DNA of 57,064 nucleotides. It comes from DAORHV01 sp964458645 (GTDB lineage Bacteria; Patescibacteriota; Gracilibacteria; Peribacterales; Peribacteraceae). Positions 38,804 to 45,660 of this stretch are shown here, piece after piece (within the stretch, counting starts at the first letter, position 1; each line of letters starts with the position of its first letter). The position numbers were made by a program, and so were the translations under genes. The notes beneath the pieces were generated by a model. That model was given only the letters and a program-made list of their open reading frames with translations. It had not been told where the DNA came from and did no database searches. Location: the NCBI GenBank assembly GCA_964458645.1, contig CAYWJU010000011.1, forward strand, positions 1 to 57,064. The letters run 5' to 3'.

Positions 38804-41143
38804 ATGGCGGAGTCCGATAATCCCATGGCCAGACTGCGCCGACGCATCGGTGCTGCCTCTACCGAGCCCGGCGTGTACCGCTGGCTCGATAAAGAAGGCA
38901 ACGTAATGTACGTCGGCAAAGCCAAGAACATCCGCAACCGTCTACGGAGCTACGTGGCGCCCGGCGCCAAGCTGGATCCATGGAAAGCCATTATGGTGAA
39001 GCAGATCGCCGACGTGGACGTCACCATCGTGCGCAGCGAATTAGAGGCGTTCATGTTGGAGTCTAACCTTATTAAGAAGCTGAAGCCGAAGTACAACATC
39101 ATGCTGAAGGACGACAAAGGATATGTGTACGTGCGCCTTTCGATGCAGGATTCCTATCCGAGTGTCGAGGTCGTGCGGCGCCTGGAAGAAGACGGTGCAA
39201 AGTATTTCGGGCCGTTCTTGGGTGCGTCTTCCACCAACGCCACGTTGGATATGCTCGATGGCATTTTGAAATTCCGTGCGTGTCGCAAGTCACTCGATGC
39301 ACTGAATCACAGTACGCAGGCTGCTGCCAAAACGCTCGATACTCCTTGTTTGGAGTTCCAGATCGGCAAGTGCTGCGGCCTGTGCATCGGCGCGCTGTCG
39401 CAAGCAGAGTACGCAGAGCGCATCGGTGAAGTTGAGCGGTTCTTTCGCGGTAATTTGCAATCGGTGAAAAAGAAAGCGGAAGAAAAAATGTTCGCTGCGG
39501 CAAAGGACAGGAAGTTCGAGGTCGCCGCTCGACTGCGCGATGTACTCAAATTCATTGCGGATTTGGAGAGCAGGCAGATCGTGTCGGATACATCGGGAGA
39601 AAACGCAGACGTCTTTGGCATAGCGTTCCGTCAGGGCAAGATTCAGGTTGTGCTTCTGCGCGAACGCGACGGAAAAGTCATTGAGCAGGTGGGCTTCGCC
39701 TTGAAAGGAGAGGCGGAGAATGCAGCCGAAGCCATGGCGCAATTCCTGCCGCAGTACTACGCCGACACGCAGGATATTCCGGATACGGTCATTGTTCGTG
39801 ATCTAATCCCCGAAGCGCAGTTGCTGGAGACGTGGTTGCGCGAACGTCGTGGCAAGGCGGTAAAGCTGTGGATTCCCGAGCGCGGCAAGAAATCCAAATT
39901 GTTGGAAATGGCCGAGAAGAACGCCGATGAAAAAGTGCGTCAGCAGTTCGCGGCGTGGGAGGCCGAATTACGCAAATCCGAAGAAGCGGTCGAATCATTG
40001 CAGAAGTTACTCGGCTTACCGGAAGCGCCGAAGCGCATTGAAGGGTACGATATTTCACACATGGGCGGCGCCGACACGGTGGGTAGCATGGTGGTGTTTG
40101 AACATGGCAAACCCAAGCGGCAGCATTACCGCTCGTTTACGATTAAGAGTTTAAAAAAGGGCGATATCGACGATTATCAATCGTTGGCCGAAGTCCTGCG
40201 TCGTCGCCTGAAGTACCTTGCCTACGACCTGAAGTCCGATCGCGCACGTCTTTCCAAGCAGGGGATCGAGATCGGCAAAGCTCGCAAGGCTGAGCAAAAA
40301 AAACTTGAAGAAGTGGCAGTCGTTCACGCCGATCATCTGGAAGGCTGCACCATCCATTACAAAAATTTTGCGGTCGCCCGACAAGGCGAGGACGTCGTTG
40401 GTACCGCACAATTGTTCGAATGCACGCCGACGGTGCGTGTGCTGCGTACGGTGTGGACGGCGAACGAAAGCGCACGCCTGGTTGCCACGGTGCTCATCCG
40501 CACGTTGCTGGCGACCCAAGACAAAGGAAAGGTGTACGCCGTTGTCGATCCAGCGCTGGAGGAATCCTACGCACAACTCGGCTTTCGCTATGTCATCGAA
40601 GGGCATGAAGCACTCAAAGAATACGTCGACGGCTTGGCCGAGAAGCACGCCGGCCAGGAGCGCCGCATTATCCTTTCCTACGACGTGAAGAAGGAAAAGC
40701 CCGACGATTCATTCACGTCGGTGCCCAATCTTCTCCTTATTGACGGCGGCAAAGGGCAGCTTGGCGCAGTCTACGATGTACTGCGCGAACTGGAGCTTTC
40801 GCATGTTCCGTTGGCGTCCATCGCCAAGCGCGAAGAAGAGATTTTCGTGCCCGGTGATTCGATGCCGATTCCCATTCCCAAACAGGACCCGGCCCAATTC
40901 CTATTGCAGCGCATTCGCGATGAATCCCACCGCTTCGCCAACGAGAAGCGTAAAACTCGCATGACGAAGGCCACGTTTGCGTCGGCATTGGACGAGATTC
41001 CCGGAGTCGGCCCATTGCTGAAAGCCGCGCTGCTCAAGCGCTTTGGTTCTGTCGATGGCGTGCGCGCGGCGACCGACGTGGAGCTGCGTACGATCCTGAA
41101 TGAAAAACAGCTTGAAGCGCTTCGCAAGCATTTCTCGGTGTAA
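38804..41143 (+). CDS. uvrC: UvrC excinuclease subunit with an inserted GNAT-like domain
   Basis: UvrC makes both incisions in nucleotide excision repair. This copy has 779 residues against the usual 600-620. It has the GIY-YIG domain (EPGVYRWLD...MYVGKAKNI, 20-100), the Cys site (160, 182, 190, 194), a UVR motif (about 220-255), the RNase-H-like nuclease with Asp416 in EGYDISHMGG, LLLIDGGKGQL (Asp647) and His709, and a final HhH domain. Between about 475 and 638 is an insertion. Residues 503-600 resemble a GNAT fold (YKNFAVARQGEDVVGTAQLF, later ALEESYAQLGFRYVI). All UvrC motifs on both sides are intact. Confidence 0.93.
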   Translation: MAESDNPMARLRRRIGAASTEPGVYRWLDKEGNVMYVGKAKNIRNRLRSYVAPGAKLDPWKAIMVKQIADVDVTIVRSELEAFMLESNLIKKLKPKYNIMLKDDKGYVYVRLSMQDSYPSVEVVRRLEEDGAKYFGPFLGASSTNATLDMLDGILKFRACRKSLDALNHSTQAAAKTLDTPCLEFQIGKCCGLCIGALSQAEYAERIGEVERFFRGNLQSVKKKAEEKMFAAAKDRKFEVAARLRDVLKFIADLESRQIVSDTSGENADVFGIAFRQGKIQVVLLRERDGKVIEQVGFALKGEAENAAEAMAQFLPQYYADTQDIPDTVIVRDLIPEAQLLETWLRERRGKAVKLWIPERGKKSKLLEMAEKNADEKVRQQFAAWEAELRKSEEAVESLQKLLGLPEAPKRIEGYDISHMGGADTVGSMVVFEHGKPKRQHYRSFTIKSLKKGDIDDYQSLAEVLRRRLKYLAYDLKSDRARLSKQGIEIGKARKAEQKKLEEVAVVHADHLEGCTIHYKNFAVARQGEDVVGTAQLFECTPTVRVLRTVWTANESARLVATVLIRTLLATQDKGKVYAVVDPALEESYAQLGFRYVIEGHEALKEYVDGLAEKHAGQERRIILSYDVKKEKPDDSFTSVPNLLLIDGGKGQLGAVYDVLRELELSHVPLASIAKREEEIFVPGDSMPIPIPKQDPAQFLLQRIRDESHRFANEKRKTRMTKATFASALDEIPGVGPLLKAALLKRFGSVDGVRAATDVELRTILNEKQLEALRKHFSV

Positions 41144-41205
41144 GAATCTGTTTCTCGTTCGTCATCAATGCTAGACTCTCTTCTAGTTTCTCCCCCACAC
41201 CCCTT

Positions 41206-41553
41206 ATGAAGAAATTAAGCTTGCTCCTCGGATCTCTTGGCGGAGTCATGGCAGGTTACGTGTTCTCTAACAAGAAGCTTCGCAACGAACTCATGGATGC
41301 CAAGGACGCCAGTTCGGCAGCCAAAATCCTCGGCAAGCACCTCTCGTCCGACGGCGGACAGGTCGCTAAGGAAGTAAAGACCTTCGTCGACAGCCAAGAC
41401 TGGGAAAAGACGCTTGCCCAGGGCAAGAAGTACGCCGCCAAGTACTACAAGACTTCCAAGAAAGAAGTCGAAAAAATGGTGAAGCTCGGCTCGAAGGAGG
41501 CCAAGCGTCTTCTGAGTGAACAGAAGGCGAAGAAGGCCGCAAAAGGCAAATAA
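41206..41553 (+). CDS. YtxH-like small protein
   Basis: The product has 115 residues. A glycine-containing hydrophobic N-terminal helix (KLSLLLGSLGGVMAGYVFSN) is followed by a Lys/Ala-rich helical body, as in YtxH-type stress-associated proteins. The extended -10 TGCTAGACT (41169-41177) gives a leader of about 22 bases. That leader contains CCCACACCCC just before ATG, the same ten bases found before the micro-ORF at 45481. A strong terminator follows. Confidence 0.7.
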   Translation: MKKLSLLLGSLGGVMAGYVFSNKKLRNELMDAKDASSAAKILGKHLSSDGGQVAKEVKTFVDSQDWEKTLAQGKKYAAKYYKTSKKEVEKMVKLGSKEAKRLLSEQKAKKAAKGK

Positions 41554-41570
41554 TTGACCTGAAAAAACAG

Positions 41571-41618
41571 CGGGCCGTTGCACTTCCCTGAAAAAACATT
41601 TGTGCGGCGGCCCGTTTT
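41571..41618 (+). terminator. Intrinsic terminator
   Basis: CGGGCCGTTGCAC (41571-41583) pairs with GTGCGGCGGCCCG (41602-41614), 13 pairs with two G-U, followed by TTTT. Confidence 0.75.
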
Positions 41619-41621
41619 GCG

Positions 41622-41705
41622 TAGAATACACGGCGGGCTCGTGAAATAGACATGAGCCGAAGGGTTCCCCCGAAAGGATTGCCCTCTTTCCGCTGTATCT
41701 CTCCC
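41622..41705 (+). promoter_or_regulatory. pyrG promoter and leader
   Basis: The -10 TAGAAT (41622-41627) is followed after 7 bases by GGGCTC (41635-41640), a likely start point. GGCTC can pair with GAGCC (41654-41658). A TTCCCCC run lies at about 41668-41674, and the leader ends in pyrimidine-rich CTCTTTCCGCTGTATCTCTC. The initial GGGCTC is the sequence known from the CTP-sensitive pyrG leader of Bacillus subtilis. I see no clear terminator stem, so this parallel is tentative. Confidence 0.5.
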
Positions 41706-43352
41706 ATGAAAAAAGCATCCACATCACCGAAGTCACGCGCCAAATTCATTATTGTCACCGGTGGTGTCTGCAGTTCTCTCGGCAAAGGCATTGCCGCCGC
41801 GAGCATCGGCGCCATCATGAAAGCGTGCGGCTACAAAGTGTTCGTGCAAAAGCTGGATCCGTACCTGAACGTGGATCCGGGAACCATGAGTCCGTTTCAG
41901 CACGGAGAGGTATTCGTTACCGATGACGGGGCAGAAACCGATTTGGATTTGGGCCACTACGAACGCTTCATCGACGAGCCGATGAGCAAGCTGTCCACGG
42001 TCACGACCGGCAAAATTTATACGGATGTCCTGCGCCGCGAACGCAAAGGCGACTTTCTTGGTGGCACCATCCAGGTCGTTCCGCATATCACCAACGCCAT
42101 CAAGGATTCCATTATCGGAGCCGCGCGCGACAGTAAGACCGACATCATGATGGTCGAAGTCGGCGGCACGGTGGGGGACATTGAAGGAGAGCCGTTCTTG
42201 GAGGCCATTCGCCAAATGAAGTCCGAAATGGGCCCCGATCAAATTTTCCATGTGCATCTGACGTTGTTGCCGTACCTGAAGGGTTCTAAGGAGCTGAAGA
42301 CCAAGCCCACGCAGCTTTCGGTACGAGAATTGCGTCGTATCGGCTTACAGCCGGATGTCATCCTGGCGCGCGCCGATTACAAAATCCCGACGGAGCTTTT
42401 GGACAAGATCAGCCGCTTCTGCGACGTGCGTCGCGAGGCCGTCATTCCGGCACTCACCGTGAGTTCCATCTACGATGTGCCGCTCAACTTCCAGCAATAC
42501 GCCATTGCGCAGATCATCGGCGACAAACTCAAACTCGGCCGTCTGCGTCCGGACATGACCGAGTGGGAAGAAGGCCGCAAGCGCCACGAGGCTTCGGTGA
42601 AGCCCATCCACATCGCACTGGTCGGAAAGTACACGCACTTGGACGACGCGTATCTGAGCGTGATTGAATCGGTGAAATCGGCGGCGGTGTTCCACAAGCG
42701 CAAGGCCGAGATCTGCTGGATCGACAGCGAGAAGCTGGAGAAAAAAGACACCGACACTTGGGATCGACTGAAGGCCTGTGCTGGCATCATCGTGCCGGGC
42801 GGATTCGGCAAGCGCGGCATCGAGGGCAAAATCCTGGCTGCCAACTACGCCCGCACAAAGAAGGTGCCGTACCTGGGGCTGTGTCTCGGCGCGCAGTTGC
42901 TCGCCATCGAATTCGCCCGCAATGCACTGGGCGACCCCAAACTCACCAGCGAAGAGTTCGACGAAGAAGGGAAGCTCGGCCGCGACAAATACGTGGTGCA
43001 CTTCCTGCCGAACCAGCACAAAGACAGCGAGAAGGGGGGCACGCTGCGACTGGGCGAATACCGCTGCAAACTGAAGCCGGGCACCAAGGCTGCCAAGGCC
43101 TACGGCACGCCGGAGATCGTGGAGCGCCACCGTCACCGCTACGAATTCAACAACGCGTTCCGCAAGCAGTTGGAAGACAAGGGGCTCATTTTCTCCGGCG
43201 AGTGGCCGAAAACCGGTCTCATGGAAATCGTGGAAGTGAAGGATCATCCGTTCATGGTCGGCAGCCAGTTCCATCCGGAATTCAAGAGCCGCCCGCACCG
43301 CCCACATCCGCTATTCGCCGCCATGATGAAAGAGGCGGTAAAGCGTGCCTAA
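41706..43352 (+). CDS. pyrG: CTP synthase
   Basis: PyrG makes CTP from UTP, ATP and glutamine. The protein has 548 residues. The synthetase domain has FIIVTGGVCSSLGKGIAAAS, KLDPYLNVDPGTMSP and the DLDLGHYERF and VEVGGTVGDIE segments. The glutaminase domain has the nucleophile Cys in YLGLCLGAQLLAIEF and the His-Glu pair in GSQFHPEFKS. An upstream in-frame codon at 41652 would precede the pyrimidine-rich stretch that forms the leader, so ATG 41706 is used. pyrD lies 1 kb downstream. Confidence 0.97.
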   Translation: MKKASTSPKSRAKFIIVTGGVCSSLGKGIAAASIGAIMKACGYKVFVQKLDPYLNVDPGTMSPFQHGEVFVTDDGAETDLDLGHYERFIDEPMSKLSTVTTGKIYTDVLRRERKGDFLGGTIQVVPHITNAIKDSIIGAARDSKTDIMMVEVGGTVGDIEGEPFLEAIRQMKSEMGPDQIFHVHLTLLPYLKGSKELKTKPTQLSVRELRRIGLQPDVILARADYKIPTELLDKISRFCDVRREAVIPALTVSSIYDVPLNFQQYAIAQIIGDKLKLGRLRPDMTEWEEGRKRHEASVKPIHIALVGKYTHLDDAYLSVIESVKSAAVFHKRKAEICWIDSEKLEKKDTDTWDRLKACAGIIVPGGFGKRGIEGKILAANYARTKKVPYLGLCLGAQLLAIEFARNALGDPKLTSEEFDEEGKLGRDKYVVHFLPNQHKDSEKGGTLRLGEYRCKLKPGTKAAKAYGTPEIVERHRHRYEFNNAFRKQLEDKGLIFSGEWPKTGLMEIVEVKDHPFMVGSQFHPEFKSRPHRPHPLFAAMMKEAVKRA

Positions 43353-43356
43353 TGGC

Positions 43357-44283
43357 CTATGCCGAAGGCGACAGCTTCATGAACCGCTTCTGGAACCACA
43401 GGTACGCGCCGAATGTGGTGAACCACGGTATTTCTGCGAGGATCATCGCGAAGGCTACGTCTTTGCTGAAGAACTTCGTTGCCAGCACGATTGCTAGCGC
43501 GTTGTTCATGTAGATGCGGCTGACGATGATTGCCGCACGCTCTTCCGGCATACGGCCCACGGTGCAGGCGAACGCGGCCAGACACAAGGCGGCGTAGAAC
43601 ACGTACAAGCCGGCCAGCAGGGGAATGACAGACAGGACATCGCTGCGGATGGTTCCGGCGTGCGGTGTGATAGCGATGTACGCGACGGCAGCCAGCGCCA
43701 AGATGGAAGCGGGTTTACGCAATGACCGGGTACGCTCGACCGCTCCGGCGGCGTACGTCCGCACTACGGCGGCGAGCACCATCGGTATGCCCACCAAAAG
43801 CGCCAACTGCTTGGCGATGGCGATACTGTCGACCTGCACTGCCACGTTGGTTGCGATCCAGAACAAGAGCGGCACCGTGACCGGCACGAGGACATGCGTG
43901 ATGACCGAATACACCACGCTGGTCTCCATGCGGCCCCGCGCGATAGCTGTGAATACGGGGCTGCCCAATCCCGCCGGCATGGCCGCGAGTAGCATGGCAG
44001 CGGTGGCATACGTCGGCAGTCCGGCCAAGCGCAGCACGGCGAACAGTGCGAGTGGCAGCAGGATGAATTGCAGCAGGATCTGCACGGCCAACCGAACAGA
44101 CTGCTTCAGTTCGGAGCGCACGTGGACCAGATTCACTCCCAAGAACGACAAGAACAGTAGGAAGCCCATCAGCCATTGCAGCGACGATCCGATGTCCCAC
44201 GGCAACGGGGTCACGATGCCCAGCACGAGAGCGAGACAGAAGATCAGCCCCGGACGTCGCTCGATCATGCGCAAGAGGTGCAT
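43357..44283 (-). CDS. Bile acid:sodium symporter (BASS) family transporter
   Basis: The protein has 308 residues with nine to ten helices. The family pattern LLAAMPAGLGSPVFTAIARG (helix 4 cross-over region) and a second unwound segment IYMNNALAIVLATKFF are visible. BASS members carry organic anions, pantoate or arsenite. The substrate cannot be told here. ATG 44283 is preferred, since a start at 44310 would lie in the pyrD leader region. It is convergent with pyrG and divergent from pyrD. Confidence 0.75.
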   Translation of the reverse strand: MHLLRMIERRPGLIFCLALVLGIVTPLPWDIGSSLQWLMGFLLFLSFLGVNLVHVRSELKQSVRLAVQILLQFILLPLALFAVLRLAGLPTYATAAMLLAAMPAGLGSPVFTAIARGRMETSVVYSVITHVLVPVTVPLLFWIATNVAVQVDSIAIAKQLALLVGIPMVLAAVVRTYAAGAVERTRSLRKPASILALAAVAYIAITPHAGTIRSDVLSVIPLLAGLYVFYAALCLAAFACTVGRMPEERAAIIVSRIYMNNALAIVLATKFFSKDVAFAMILAEIPWFTTFGAYLWFQKRFMKLSPSA

Positions 44284-44328
44284 ATGGCCTACAAGGTTAC
44301 TGGCGCACACAATCGTTGTCTATTTTTG

Positions 44329-44356
44329 TTGTCGCCTGTCCACGGAGTGTTACACT
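44329..44356 (+). promoter_or_regulatory. pyrD promoter
   Basis: TTGTCG (44329-44334), a 16-bp spacer and the extended -10 TGTTACACT (hexamer 44351-44356). The ATG at 44365 lies 8 bases downstream, giving a leaderless or nearly leaderless message. Confidence 0.6.
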
Positions 44357-44364
44357 TGCCCCAT

Positions 44365-45303
44365 ATGGCCACCCTCAACACGACCATCGGAGGAGTTTCG
44401 CTCCCCGGTTACGTTTTCAATGCGTCCGGACCCAAGGACGTTACGTGGGACGAACTGAAGACCATTGCCGACTCTGGTTCAGCAGCGGTGCTCATGAAGT
44501 CGTGCACATTACTGCCGCGTGATGGTAACGAGGAGCCGCGCTACGCATTCGTGAAGAAGCCGTACGGGTCCATTAACAGCATGGGTCTGCCGAATCTGGG
44601 ATACCTGGAATACGTGAAGTTCGCCGCCGGCCTGAAGAAAGAAACGAAGAAGCCGATTGTCGCCAGCGTGGCCGGCTTGTCGCCGGATGATTACCCGACG
44701 CTGGTGAAGGCATTCCAAGAGAGCGAGGTGGATATCATCGAAGTGAACCTGTCGTGTCCCAATGTGAAGGGTAAGCCGCAGATCGCCTACGATTTCCAGA
44801 AGACCGACGAGATTCTGGGAAGCATTATGAAGATCGGCAAGAAGCCGATGGGCGTAAAGCTGCCGCCGTACTTCGATCCTATCCATACCGAGCACATCGG
44901 CGCGATTCTGAAGAAATACCCGCTCGCGTTCGTGTGTTGCATCAACTCGGTCGGCAATACGCTCATCATCGATCCGGAAACCGAACAGCCGCTTATCAAA
45001 CCCAAGGGCGGTTTCGGCGGACTAGGAGGCGACTTCATCAAGCCGATCGCGTTGGCCAATGTGCGTGCGTTCTCGCAAATGCTCGGCGACAAAATGGCCG
45101 TCATTGGCGTAGGCGGCATTCGTACGGGCACTGACGCATTCGAATACCTACTGTGCGGTGCCGATGCGGTGCAGATCGGTACGGCGTTCTACGAGGAAGG
45201 CGAAGCCTGCTTTGCACGCATTGAATCCGAACTGAAGGCCGTTTTGCAGAAGAAGGGCTACAAGTCGGTTGCGGATGCAAAGGGCAAGCTGAAGATTTTA
45301 TAG
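44365..45303 (+). CDS. pyrD: Dihydroorotate dehydrogenase, class 1A
   Basis: PyrD oxidises dihydroorotate to orotate in pyrimidine synthesis. Class 1A signatures in the 312 residues are the substrate loop NSMGLPNLG, the catalytic Cys in EVNLSCPNVKGKPQ, the FMN-binding Lys in MGVKLPPYFD, NSVGNTLIID and the phosphate-binding GVGGIRTG and GADAVQIGTA. Class 1A enzymes are cytosolic and use fumarate. No pyrK-type partner is nearby. The stop codon is followed by a 9-bp repeat array similar to that after rlmD. Confidence 0.95.
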   Translation: MATLNTTIGGVSLPGYVFNASGPKDVTWDELKTIADSGSAAVLMKSCTLLPRDGNEEPRYAFVKKPYGSINSMGLPNLGYLEYVKFAAGLKKETKKPIVASVAGLSPDDYPTLVKAFQESEVDIIEVNLSCPNVKGKPQIAYDFQKTDEILGSIMKIGKKPMGVKLPPYFDPIHTEHIGAILKKYPLAFVCCINSVGNTLIIDPETEQPLIKPKGGFGGLGGDFIKPIALANVRAFSQMLGDKMAVIGVGGIRTGTDAFEYLLCGADAVQIGTAFYEEGEACFARIESELKAVLQKKGYKSVADAKGKLKIL

Positions 45304-45360
45304 GATTCCGACGATAGGCTTTCTTCGGAGTCCTCGGTTTCATCGGTTGCTTCGGCTTCT
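45303..45360. repeat. 9-bp degenerate repeat array after pyrD
   Basis: Four tandem units TCGGAGTCC, TCGGTTTCA, TCGGTTGCT and TCGGCTTCT occupy 45325-45360. GGATTCCGA (45303-45311) can pair with the first unit, 8 of 9 Watson-Crick plus one G-U. The bases after the stop (GATTCCGACGA) match those after the rlmD stop (GATTCCGAAGA) at 10 of 11 positions. The rest of 45361-45417 shows nothing. Confidence 0.65.
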
Positions 45361-45417
45361 TTAAAAATGCTCTATACGGCTTTTGGCTCAATTTCTTCAG
45401 TATCGTGTGATTTACTC

Positions 45418-45447
45418 TTGACGAATGCTTAAGGTCTAAAGTATATT
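45418..45447 (+). promoter_or_regulatory. Strong promoter of a micro-ORF or small RNA
   Basis: TTGACG (45418-45423), an 18-bp spacer and TATATT (45442-45447). The predicted start is near 45454. Confidence 0.65.
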
Positions 45448-45480
45448 GTCGTTGTTACTATTTCTTTCCCACACCCCATT

Positions 45481-45513
45481 ATGGTTGGACCAGGTTGTGG
45501 CTGCGGTCAGTAA
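45481..45513 (+). CDS. Micro-ORF of 10 codons (MVGPGCGCGQ), or part of a small RNA
   Basis: The transcript from about 45454 to the terminator at 45560 is only about 105 bases. It contains one ATG preceded by TTTCTTTCCCACACCCCATT, almost the same leader as the ytxH-like gene at 41206. The ORF encodes Met-Val-Gly-Pro-Gly-Cys-Gly-Cys-Gly-Gln. A CGC-type Gly/Cys peptide could bind metal or be modified. If untranslated, the locus is a small RNA. No larger gene fits between 45303 and 45661. Confidence 0.45.
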   Translation: MVGPGCGCGQ

Positions 45514-45539
45514 TTTGACCCCCAGCTAAAAAGGAAGAG

Positions 45540-45560
45540 AGGGCCTTCGGGCCCTTTTTT
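45540..45560 (+). terminator. Intrinsic terminator with TTCG tetraloop
   Basis: AGGGCC (45540-45545), TTCG, GGCCCT (45550-45555), then six T. Confidence 0.92.
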
Positions 45561-45660
45561 CGTGTACGGGGTTTTTTGCGATACGGATTTCCATGAGTTG
45601 CAGTGCTTGTGCTGGTCGATGGCTACGAAAGGCGTATATACTCGGAGGTAACGCCCTTCC

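Noticed and set aside
45643..45648. GGAGGT as a Shine-Dalgarno site for the RelA/SpoT fusion gene
   Set aside because: It ends more than 10 bases before the GTG and overlaps the region just after the -10, where it would be at the very 5' end of the message.
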